Shown one piece after another: positions 16,486-24,641 of a stretch of DNA of 64,000 nt. Made by a program: the position numbers and the translations under genes. The notes below the pieces were generated by a model. The model saw nothing but the letters and a program-made list of their open reading frames with translations, had not been told where the DNA came from and did not search any database. The stretch comes from Bacillota bacterium (GTDB lineage Bacteria > Bacillota_I > Bacilli_A > Izemoplasmatales > Hujiaoplasmataceae), in the NCBI GenBank assembly GCA_018816905.1, contig JAHIVB010000014.1, positions 1 through 64,000 on the forward strand, written 5' to 3'. Position 1 is the stretch's first letter, and the number at the start of each line of letters is the position of its first letter.

Positions 16486-17409
16486 ATGGATATTGTAAAA
16501 CTCATCAACTATATGGAAAATTTGAGATATGAAAGAAAACTAAGTCAAGAAGAATACCTTTATAACATAATTTCTCAAAGGCAATATTATAGATATAGGT
16601 ATGGTGAATCTGAAGCACCTTTTGAGGTGGTTTCAAAACTGGCTGAAAGATTACAGATTCCATTATTAAAGATTATTACTCAATACAGTGATGATTCAGA
16701 GAAAGGAAAAAAACTGGTTCAGCAATATTTCAATCTTGTCATATCAAAAAAAAGCGCTGAAGCTGAAAGTATTTTTTTAAAAATAAATGACAATAATATG
16801 ATTGACGAAGATAGCAGAACTTTAGCAAAACTAGGGAAGATATTAAGTGATTATAATAGGAGGTATTTCTCTAAAATTGAATTATGTGCATTATTAAAAG
16901 AAAACATGCATTTTAAAGAGATAATGCAGAGAAACTCGCTTCATGACTTTGAGCTATATCTGTTAGGACTACTAATGGAGTATAGCCAACCTGATCGAGA
17001 TATCATCTTAGAGAAGCTAATTTATCTTTTTGACAATAAAAAAGTATTACTCGGCGGAAACATATTATATATTACCCAAGCCTATTTTTGGATAATTAAA
17101 AACCTTGGTAGAACTAACAGGTTTAAAGAAGTAATTTTGTTTGCTCAAAATGCAATTGACTACTGTAGAGATGAATTTTCATACTATTGTCTTGAGTATT
17201 TTCATTACTACAAGTCGTTAGCACATCAAAATTTAGAAGAAATAGAATGTTTTAGAGATGAGCTATATAATGCAATTACGATATGTATGTATTATTTGCC
17301 AGAGAAAAGAGAAAAATTCTTTTCGCAAATTCAAATAGATTTAGAAATAAATCCAAGAGAATTTTATCAACAATTTAATCATAGAATAAATGAAAAATTA
17401 AATTGTTGA
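16486..17409 (+). CDS. HTH/helical-repeat regulator of the RRNPP (PlcR/Rgg/ComR-like) type
   Basis: 307 residues. An N-terminal XRE-like helix-turn-helix (about residues 5-60) contains LRYERKLSQEEYL, then QRQYYRYRYGE at the recognition-helix area and VVSKLAERLQIPL. It is followed by about 240 residues of helix-rich text with recurring Tyr/Phe/Leu spacing, as in TPR-like peptide-binding domains. Length fits PlcR (about 285) and ComR/Rgg (about 285-300). Family members bind a re-imported short peptide and then activate or derepress targets. ATG 16486 has TAGGAG five bases upstream; an earlier ATG at 16426 lies too close to the divergent promoter. The divergent 49-aa pro-peptide and the downstream secretion genes support this reading. 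Confidence 0.8.
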   Translation: MDIVKLINYMENLRYERKLSQEEYLYNIISQRQYYRYRYGESEAPFEVVSKLAERLQIPLLKIITQYSDDSEKGKKLVQQYFNLVISKKSAEAESIFLKINDNNMIDEDSRTLAKLGKILSDYNRRYFSKIELCALLKENMHFKEIMQRNSLHDFELYLLGLLMEYSQPDRDIILEKLIYLFDNKKVLLGGNILYITQAYFWIIKNLGRTNRFKEVILFAQNAIDYCRDEFSYYCLEYFHYYKSLAHQNLEEIECFRDELYNAITICMYYLPEKREKFFSQIQIDLEINPREFYQQFNHRINEKLNC

Positions 17410-17453
17410 GATAATCTAAGACGATCAAATCAAATTTAAATTTAATAATTAAT

Positions 17454-17488
17454 AATGTCTATTTTGTTCATTCAGAATAGACATTTTT
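17454..17488 (+). terminator. Terminator of the RRNPP-type regulator gene
   Basis: Perfect 10-bp stem AATGTCTATT/AATAGACATT (17454-17463 with 17476-17485) followed by T. Confidence 0.8.
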
Positions 17489-17603
17489 ATTATAAATACG
17501 AAGATTTTTCAATGAATTTCAATGTAGTTTACTTTGAATTGAAATGATGATGTATTTAACCAGTATAGGAGTAGTTGATTTCTTAACAATGAAAGTATGA
17601 CAG

Positions 17604-17640
17604 ATATGCTGTACTCATATTACTGTATTTCTGGTATAAA
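17604..17640 (+). promoter_or_regulatory. Candidate regulator operator and promoter of the secreted-protein operon
   Basis: Inverted repeat ATATG-CTGTACT-CATAT (17604-17620) overlaps the -35 position of an extended -10 TGGTATAAA (17632-17640). The half-sites equal those at 16461-16471. PlcR boxes also have TATG...CATA ends, though with an 8-base core. Confidence 0.4.
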
Positions 17641-17898
17641 ATGAATGTATTTAATATTTTACAGTTTCTTTTTATTTTTTCTTGAAAAATATTTATCTCA
17701 TAATGTAGATAATCGAGGATATCACTAGTTATTATAGTACTAATTTGTTTATACAAAAATCAGATATCAATACAAGACAGAGTAGAAATATCGAAAATAA
17801 ATCATCATCATTAATTTGATTTTATAAAAATATATGCGAAAAAAAATATACAGGAACTATAAGGAGATGAAAAAAAATATGAAAGGAAGGAACAGAAA

Positions 17899-18720
17899 AT
17901 GAATAAAAAATTATTAGTTGTAATTTTATTGTCTTTATTTGCTTTTTTAAGCTTTACGAATTATAATGTTGATGCATCCGCATTTGCTACACAGTATGGA
18001 TTTACTTATGACACAGAAATTTATAACAATGTAGGCTGGGTTACCAACAGTACAAATTTCAGCAAGTATAATGATAGAATCATTGGAGCAACTACCACTA
18101 CGGCTGGATATTATTTAATTAATCAAGAGTACAATGAGAATCCTCTTATTGACTTGTATACTGTTATGGCAAGATACACTATGACTCCGATGAAGACAGC
18201 GGTATATTCATGCGGGCTGTTCAATTGGTTCACGTGTCAAGATTATGGATATTCAGACAAGTTGACAGTACAATCACAACTTGATTATTATGTTTCTGGC
18301 GCTAATAACTATTTGGCTTACTATAGCCCAACAACGATGTATAATTCTACAACTTATACTGTAGGTGGAGGAATTTCATATACTGAAAGTGATGGATTAG
18401 GAATAGCTGTTAATGCATCGGCCACATTTAATGTAAATGATATGTACATCACGAATTTGTCACAAAGTCCATTAAGATACTACGGAACACTGTTTGACTA
18501 CAATATGAGAAGCTTTGTAGTGAAGGATTCATTCTATACAGAGACATTCAATTACAGCATGTATATTATTGAAAATCCACATTCAGCTTCATATTTTTCA
18601 AATATGCTACAAGTTATTGGTGTATTCAATGTATCATCTGGATGGGGAAGATATGATACGTATTATACGAATCATCCCTGCTCAAATCAGACAAATATAT
18701 ATTTTGTAGATTATAAATAG
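17899..18720 (+). CDS. Secreted Tyr/Asn/Ser-rich protein, candidate toxin or bacteriocin
   Basis: 273 residues with a clear Sec signal (MNKKLLVVILLSLFAFLSF ... VDASA, cleavage near residue 27). The mature part is about 245 residues, rich in Tyr, Asn, Ser and Thr and predicted beta-rich, with alternating stretches such as YTVGGGISYTESDG and IAVNASATFNVNDM that could form amphipathic hairpins. Three Cys are present (two in SCGLFNWFTCQ). I do not recognise a family. Start ATG 17899 with AAGGAAGGA upstream. It heads an apparent operon with a lipoprotein (26 bases on) and a fused ABC protein, the layout of lactococcin-972-like or other bacteriocin export/immunity clusters; the toxin role is inference. 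Confidence 0.7.
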   Translation: MNKKLLVVILLSLFAFLSFTNYNVDASAFATQYGFTYDTEIYNNVGWVTNSTNFSKYNDRIIGATTTTAGYYLINQEYNENPLIDLYTVMARYTMTPMKTAVYSCGLFNWFTCQDYGYSDKLTVQSQLDYYVSGANNYLAYYSPTTMYNSTTYTVGGGISYTESDGLGIAVNASATFNVNDMYITNLSQSPLRYYGTLFDYNMRSFVVKDSFYTETFNYSMYIIENPHSASYFSNMLQVIGVFNVSSGWGRYDTYYTNHPCSNQTNIYFVDYK

Positions 18721-18746
18721 AAACTAGATAATAGAAGGGGGTTCTC

Positions 18747-19268
18747 ATGAATTTCAAACGAAGAATACTGTATATAATTATTTCGCTTATCTTTTTTCTT
18801 TTACAAGCGTGCAATCACGCAAACTCATCATACTACGACTTTGTAAGTTATATCAATGAAACCCCTAATATTTCTGTCATCGTATATGGTGATCCTATTG
18901 TATTTGAATATGATGTAACTTGTACTTATGTAAATAGTTTAGACATTTCAGTTAATGAAGACGTGACTCAATATCTGATTTTAAATTTGAATGAGGATAT
19001 TAAAGAATTGACTGAATCGTTTATGGAAGAACTAAATAACCTCGCAGAGAAGGGCGTTGTTATTGTTTATGTCCATTTATATAATTACTATGATTCAATA
19101 ATTGAATCTCCCTATGATTTGAGTTATGTTGACATCGGAGAAAACGTGCCAAACATTTATTTATTTGATGTTTTAAATCAATTTACTAGCTCTTCCGATG
19201 AAACAGAAGAAGGCTTTGCAATAGCTTATATAGTCTATTCACACATAAAATATGTTGATTCAAAATAA
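18747..19268 (+). CDS. Small lipoprotein of the secretion/immunity operon
   Basis: 173 residues: a signal peptide with lipobox LLQAC (Cys 22), then an acidic, beta-rich domain with no known motif. ATG 18747 has AAGGGGG five bases upstream. Its position between a secreted protein and an ABC transporter fits a membrane-anchored immunity or exporter-accessory protein, but no residue proves that. The mature domain is rich in Asp/Glu/Tyr and would sit outside the cell. Confidence 0.7.
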   Translation: MNFKRRILYIIISLIFFLLQACNHANSSYYDFVSYINETPNISVIVYGDPIVFEYDVTCTYVNSLDISVNEDVTQYLILNLNEDIKELTESFMEELNNLAEKGVVIVYVHLYNYYDSIIESPYDLSYVDIGENVPNIYLFDVLNQFTSSSDETEEGFAIAYIVYSHIKYVDSK

Positions 19269-19300
19269 ATACCATCAAATGTATCAATAGAGGTGAACCC

Positions 19301-21505
19301 GTGCATAATTTCATTGAAGTCAACTCATTAAATAAGGTATTTCAAAATCCAAATGGAAACATTCAAGCATTAAAGAACATCAATATAAATTTCCCAAAAA
19401 CAGGTATGTTTTCCATTGTTGGAAAAAGCGGGTGCGGAAAATCAACATTGCTTAATATTTTGGGAGGACTCCATACAGAGTATGATGGATCTATTACAAT
19501 AGACGGTGTACTACTTTCGAAACTTGTAAATGAAAATCAATCAAACCTCTACAAGAATAAGATTGACTTTTTGTTTCAAAGCAACAATTTGATTCCAAAA
19601 ATGAGCTCGCTGGATAACATCCTTTTAGGCTTGCCTTCTGCATTTAAAGATATAGACAAAATCAATCATTTGTTCAATCAATTTGACTTGCCAGCTCAAT
19701 GTATTCATCAAAAAACAGAAGAGATGTCTGGTGGGCAAGTATCAAGAGTTGCTCTCGTGCGAACAATACTTCGAGATTCCGATATTATTTTGGCGGATGA
19801 ACCAACTGGAAATCTTGATAAAGAAAATGCAAGTGAATTAATGCGTTGTTTGTCCATAGCATCACAGTCTCGCCTTGTTATCGTCGTTACCCACGATATT
19901 GATTTGGCACAAAGATTTAGCAATTCTATCATTTTTCTAAATTACGGCATTATTGAAAAGATTCAAGAACTAAAACCAGTCGAAATTCTTGAAACAGTAG
20001 AAAAAACAAAGTCTGAAGTACTAATTTTCGACTCCAAAAAAGATATAAAACTAGGCCTGTTCTATTTCAAAAGAAATCTAAAACAGGGAATCCTATCTTT
20101 ATTGTTGATGGTCGTATCGCTGTTTTGTATTCTTTCTCTAAGTTACCTCTTTCGGTTCGACCAAAATGAAGCGATTAATCAGTATCTAGAGACACATTAC
20201 TATCCGTATCTACTTGTGCAACAGGCAATTGAGTCCGAGGATTTATCAGGAGTAGGAAACCCAATCTATCTAACTAATGGACAAAGTTTAGTTACTCTTT
20301 TGGAAAACAAACATTTTGATCTAATGCGTTTAATCATGTATGATCAGGTTTCAGCCTATGATATGGATTCACCCTTGGGAGAAAGTGAATCAATTCAAAC
20401 AAATCTAGTTATATATCACGATATAAGCATGACAGTCACAGGAGAAATTCCTGTAGACGAGACCGAAGTCGTTATAAGCAGTGAGTTATATTATGCATTA
20501 TTTCCTCAAATTGAAATTGTTTTTCCTCAGATACTTTATACAAGATTTGGTTCTAAAACAGTAGTAGGGATTATTGACACATCCCAATCTTCACTCGTGA
20601 GCTCTGATTTCTACGATATGTATTATAAATACGTAGTATTTTCAATCGATTCTTCCTTGACTTCGACTAATTTTTTTTCGACCGATGAAGAGGATAGTAT
20701 GATTGTGTTTCATGCGAATCAAACCTCCGAGTTAATTTCAGGTACCGATCCACTCAATGCAAACGAAGTTGTCATCTCGCTTCAACTATCGACTTCAAGT
20801 GGCTTGACAATTGGTGATACATTTCTATTTTCATCCCAAAGTAATTTTGGTAAATTTGATTTAAATAATTATTATCCAAATGGAGTCACTATTGTTGGAA
20901 TATCAAATAGCATGGAAATCTCAATGATTCATGAAAATGGAATCTTTGAAGACATTCTATCAGATTACAATCAATACTTCAATTTTGATTATCTGCTGAT
21001 TCAAACTCCTCAATCTTTTGAAGCATCAGCCCTATATCCTGAAACTCAAATCTTAGAGCCTGGGATTTTCGAAATTGAAACTCAGTCATCTTTTATAAAC
21101 AAAGTTAACAATTTAATGATTCCCATTCTCTTCATTATGTGTGCACTAATTTTCCTTTCTAGTTATATAATGGTTTTCGGATTAATTGACAAGCGAAATA
21201 GGGAAATAGGCATATTGAGACTTATGTCTGCGGGAATAAAGGACATTTTAATTATTTTGAATGTACAAATTCTATTACTCTATTTCATTTCGGTGGCGAT
21301 TTCACTTGGCACTAGTTATATTTGGATTCAATTCTTAAACAAATCGATTAACCTTAATTTGGATAACGGATTTATTTTTTTCAAATTTGATGCCTTTTTA
21401 TTTCTTTTAATTACGTTATCGACAGCTATAATAATGTTATTATCAGCTGTGACGTTTGCACGTCGTAAACTTAAACACAATATATTTCAGAATATTTCAT
21501 CTTAA
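19301..21505 (+). CDS. ABC transporter, ATPase fused to an FtsX/MacB-type permease
   Basis: 734 residues. Residues 1-225 form an ABC ATPase of the LolD/MacB type: GKSGCGKST (Walker A, about 41-49), EMSGGQ signature, ILADEPTGNLD (Walker B), VVTHD (H-loop). A first transmembrane helix lies near 262-285, followed by a large external domain (290-590) and three C-terminal helices containing the FtsX-type GLIDKRNREIGILRLM segment. Such type VII ABC proteins work by mechanotransmission in lipoprotein release, toxin export or antibiotic resistance rather than simple import. Start GTG 19301 after GAGGTGAA. Last gene of the secreted protein-lipoprotein-ABC operon. Confidence 0.88.
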   Translation: MHNFIEVNSLNKVFQNPNGNIQALKNININFPKTGMFSIVGKSGCGKSTLLNILGGLHTEYDGSITIDGVLLSKLVNENQSNLYKNKIDFLFQSNNLIPKMSSLDNILLGLPSAFKDIDKINHLFNQFDLPAQCIHQKTEEMSGGQVSRVALVRTILRDSDIILADEPTGNLDKENASELMRCLSIASQSRLVIVVTHDIDLAQRFSNSIIFLNYGIIEKIQELKPVEILETVEKTKSEVLIFDSKKDIKLGLFYFKRNLKQGILSLLLMVVSLFCILSLSYLFRFDQNEAINQYLETHYYPYLLVQQAIESEDLSGVGNPIYLTNGQSLVTLLENKHFDLMRLIMYDQVSAYDMDSPLGESESIQTNLVIYHDISMTVTGEIPVDETEVVISSELYYALFPQIEIVFPQILYTRFGSKTVVGIIDTSQSSLVSSDFYDMYYKYVVFSIDSSLTSTNFFSTDEEDSMIVFHANQTSELISGTDPLNANEVVISLQLSTSSGLTIGDTFLFSSQSNFGKFDLNNYYPNGVTIVGISNSMEISMIHENGIFEDILSDYNQYFNFDYLLIQTPQSFEASALYPETQILEPGIFEIETQSSFINKVNNLMIPILFIMCALIFLSSYIMVFGLIDKRNREIGILRLMSAGIKDILIILNVQILLLYFISVAISLGTSYIWIQFLNKSINLNLDNGFIFFKFDAFLFLLITLSTAIIMLLSAVTFARRKLKHNIFQNISS

Positions 21506-21635
21506 TTGATTGAAGGATTCCTCCTCAATAATTACATCACTTTCTCTAAAGTAATCGTTATAATGATGATCAAACTACAAAGTCAACAAATATAACTGAA
21601 GAAGAACCATCCTAAAAAAAATCATATCCTTATTT

Positions 21636-21665
21636 AAGAGACGCAACAGCGCCTCTTTTTTCTTT
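21636..21665 (+). terminator. Terminator of the secretion operon
   Basis: Stem AAGAG-A-CGC/GCG-C-CTCTT (one mismatch; 21637-21644 with 21649-21656) with AACA loop and a T run. Confidence 0.8.
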
Positions 21666-21691
21666 TCATTGTTTCAATTGAGCCTTGTTTT

Positions 21692-21700
21692 TGCTATAAT
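21692..21700 (+). promoter_or_regulatory. Extended -10 promoter of the helicase gene
   Basis: TGCTATAAT with a weak TTTCAA 17 bp upstream (21672-21677). Confidence 0.6.
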
Positions 21701-21754
21701 GAATTCAGCGTGTTTCAATGAAATCATGATGAACGATGCATCACGGGAGGGAAA

Positions 21755-24451
21755 ATGAAGGACTATTCCAAAATGAATTTCAAGGGGTTATTTCGAAACT
21801 ACCAACAACGAGTCCTGGACCACTACCAGGACTATCTTGATGATGGTCGTATTCACATCGTCGCATCCCCTGGAAGTGGAAAGACAACACTCGGAATTGA
21901 ACTGATTCGACTCCTGAATCAGCCTTCTTTGGTGCTGTCCCCATCGATTACGATCAGGAATCAGTGGGTCAAAAGAATCAAGGATGGATTTTTATCTGAA
22001 GAAGAAAAAATTCAAGACTATACTTCCTACTCTCTCAAAGAACCCAAACTCGTGACTTCAGTAACCTATCAAGGGCTACATGCAGCATATAATCAATTGA
22101 TTGACAAGGACGAAAGCGAAGACCCCTTGGTAGATGAGCTTGTTGAAATCGACTACACGAATTTCGATTTGGTGAAGGCCATCAAAAAAAGCGGAATCAA
22201 AACCATTTGTCTTGATGAAGCACATCATCTTCGAACAGAATGGCATAAAAGCCTTGTTTCTTTTATTAACCTCTTTGAACATGATTTTACCATCATTGCA
22301 CTGACAGCGACACCTCCATATGATTCCTCTCCTTTTGAATGGGACAAATACATCGAATTATGCGGTGAAATCGATGAAGAGATTTTTGTTCCTGAATTGG
22401 TTAGCGAACACAACCTTTGTCCTCACCAGGACTATATCTATTTCAATTATCCGACCGAAGATGAAAAAAAAGAACTCCTCGAATACAGACGAATTGGACT
22501 TGAAGTCATCGATGAGATCTTTAACCACCGTTATTTAAGAGACTTTGCATCTAGCTTTATGGAAGACTATGACAATCCAAAATACCTTCTCTATGATCAT
22601 ATCGATGAATATATTACGATGTGTCGGATTTTAGAGGCAAACAACGTCTCCATCCCCAAAAGACTAAAAAGACTATTTGGGAAAGAGCACTTTAATAAGA
22701 AGTTCAAGAACGTAACCATCGAATGTCTATTTGATGAAATCATATCTAGTCCTGAAGTCTTCACAGAATCTCTTTCTGAATACGTTAAAGAGACCTTGAA
22801 GAGAAACGGTCTTCTTGAGAGAGGGAAAGCCCAACTTCAATACAATTCAAAACTGAAGAAGAACATTGTGACTTCAATCGGAAAAATCAAGAGCATCGGA
22901 GAAATCGCCAAGTTCGAAAGCACACGGTTGGGACATGATCTTCAAATGCTCGTGTTGACTGACTTCATTAAACAGGAAATGCTCGATTTGATCGGCTCCG
23001 AGAAGCCAGTTCAAGTTATTGGAGCGGTCCCTATATTTGAAGTCATCCGAAGAAATGTCGCGCCTGACATCAACATTGCAATCCTGACGGGATCGCTCGT
23101 CATCATTCCAAATTCGGTTCTTCCAATTCTTCAAAAAAATACAGAATTAAACGATTTTAAATATACCAAAACGCCACTGAATCAAACAGATTATTCAATC
23201 ATTTCTTTTCGAGGAAACACGAAAGAAAGTGTCCATGCGATAACGGAACTCTTTGAGAATCGAGACATCGATATCCTGATTGGAACCAAATCACTTCTTG
23301 GTGAAGGTTGGGACTCCCAATGCATCAATACGTTGATTCTAGCTAGTTTCGTGGGTAGTTACATGTTATCCAATCAAATGCGCGGCAGAGCCATCAGAGT
23401 CGACAGGAGAGATCCTGACAAAGTATCTTCGATTTGGCATCTCGCCACGATTGAGCCCTATCAAGTTATTACTGACAATCTCATCAAGTACAACCGTCTC
23501 GAAGCACAGTATCAAAATCAAAACATTGTTAGTCATGATTTTGACATGTTGAAAAGAAGGTTTCAGGCTTTCTTGGGGCCGAGATACAGTGATGGAGAAA
23601 TCCAAAACGGAATCGAACGTCTAGATACCATCAAACCTCCTTTTGGAGAGAATGAGTTCGAGGAATTCAACCGTCTAACATTTGAACTAGCTAGCGACAG
23701 GGAACTAGTACGTTTGCAGTGGGATAACGCAACAGAAAACCAACAATATAGCCAAATTGTCGATGTAGGTCAAATTCCAAATGAAAAATGGCAATCAGGT
23801 CTTCTCATATTCGATTCACTTGAATATCTACTTTACACCTCCGTCCTTTCTGTCTTTGGTCAATCCTTACTACGTTCAGGAGAACTTGACTTCTTCAAGA
23901 TGATTCTATTCATTGCGATAATCTTTGCTTTTCTATACGTCTCCTTTCAATTCTTGCCCAAAATCATCACAAACATTACACCACTGAAAACCATCAGATC
24001 AATCTCAAAAGCGATACTCGATACTTTGTTAGACTTAAGACTAGTCAAATCTTCTGGCGCAAAGGTTGAAGTTAAAAAAGACATTAAAACAATGTTAATT
24101 CATACATCGCTCCTCAACGGGACTCGTCATGAAAAAACACTATTTACAAAGTGTATTGTTGAAATGCTCTCACCCATCGACAATCCAAGATATCTGATTG
24201 TCCAAAAAAGAAAATTCTTCACAAAAGAAATTCTTGTGTTCTCAAACGCCTATTCCGTTCCATCCGCAATCTCTTCAAATATGGACTGCGCAAACGCATT
24301 TTCCGCTAACTTAAACCAACGCACTGGAAATTTCAAAGTCATTTATACCAGAAGTGAAGAAGGAAGAAAAACATTATTAAAAGCTAAAAAGAAGTCTAAT
24401 CTATCGAGATATCAAATGTTTGTACAAACAGTTAAAACGCTTAGGAAATAA
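21755..24451 (+). CDS. DEAH-box superfamily 2 helicase with C-terminal membrane segments
   Basis: 898 residues. Motif I is ASPGSGKTT (about 37-45), motif II CLDEAHH (about 152-158), motif III ALTATPP; the second RecA lobe carries LLGEGWDSQ (motif V) and NQMRGRAIRVD (motif VI). The helicase core is thus complete. Two hydrophobic stretches follow near residues 684-706 and 712-732 (the stronger is MILFIAIIFAFLYVSFQFL), then about 165 basic residues. A membrane-tethered nucleic-acid ATPase is unusual; DNA uptake, defence or RNA handling are all possible. Start ATG 21755 after GGGAGGG. Transcribed alone. Confidence 0.82.
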   Translation: MKDYSKMNFKGLFRNYQQRVLDHYQDYLDDGRIHIVASPGSGKTTLGIELIRLLNQPSLVLSPSITIRNQWVKRIKDGFLSEEEKIQDYTSYSLKEPKLVTSVTYQGLHAAYNQLIDKDESEDPLVDELVEIDYTNFDLVKAIKKSGIKTICLDEAHHLRTEWHKSLVSFINLFEHDFTIIALTATPPYDSSPFEWDKYIELCGEIDEEIFVPELVSEHNLCPHQDYIYFNYPTEDEKKELLEYRRIGLEVIDEIFNHRYLRDFASSFMEDYDNPKYLLYDHIDEYITMCRILEANNVSIPKRLKRLFGKEHFNKKFKNVTIECLFDEIISSPEVFTESLSEYVKETLKRNGLLERGKAQLQYNSKLKKNIVTSIGKIKSIGEIAKFESTRLGHDLQMLVLTDFIKQEMLDLIGSEKPVQVIGAVPIFEVIRRNVAPDINIAILTGSLVIIPNSVLPILQKNTELNDFKYTKTPLNQTDYSIISFRGNTKESVHAITELFENRDIDILIGTKSLLGEGWDSQCINTLILASFVGSYMLSNQMRGRAIRVDRRDPDKVSSIWHLATIEPYQVITDNLIKYNRLEAQYQNQNIVSHDFDMLKRRFQAFLGPRYSDGEIQNGIERLDTIKPPFGENEFEEFNRLTFELASDRELVRLQWDNATENQQYSQIVDVGQIPNEKWQSGLLIFDSLEYLLYTSVLSVFGQSLLRSGELDFFKMILFIAIIFAFLYVSFQFLPKIITNITPLKTIRSISKAILDTLLDLRLVKSSGAKVEVKKDIKTMLIHTSLLNGTRHEKTLFTKCIVEMLSPIDNPRYLIVQKRKFFTKEILVFSNAYSVPSAISSNMDCANAFSANLNQRTGNFKVIYTRSEEGRKTLLKAKKKSNLSRYQMFVQTVKTLRK

Positions 24452-24641
24452 ACATTTACTCTTGTATTCAATGGACCCTATTGTGTAAAGATGCCGATAA
24501 TGATAAGATGTAACAATATGAGTATTGTTTAACGTGACATGTGAATATGACAAAATAAATTGTATTAAGGTCCCCTGCGATTCGATTATTTGTTATTGCT
24601 GGTGTTTCTCTAATAAATTAGTATAAACGAGGGAGGAGAAT

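Larger units (their letters stand above)
17410..17898. other. Long control region upstream of the secreted-protein operon
   Basis: 490 bases without a gene. It holds the regulator's terminator, an 8-bp inverted repeat ATTTCAAT/ATTGAAAT (17516-17523 with 17538-17545), an ATATG-7-CATAT repeat at 17604-17620 overlapping the -35 position of a TGGTATAAA promoter, and then about 230 bases of AT-rich leader. An 11-codon frame (17867-17902) overlaps the next start codon but has poor spacing to its own ribosome site. Confidence 0.6.

Noticed and set aside
17516-17545. ATTTCAAT/ATTGAAAT inverted repeat as a second operator.
   Set aside because: AT-rich 8-bp repeats are expected by chance in such sequence, and it has no partner elsewhere; mentioned only in the control-region entry.
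17867-17902. An 11-codon leader frame overlapping the start of the secreted-protein gene.
   Set aside because: The ribosome site directly abuts its ATG with no spacer, so translation is unlikely; probably just the AT-rich leader.
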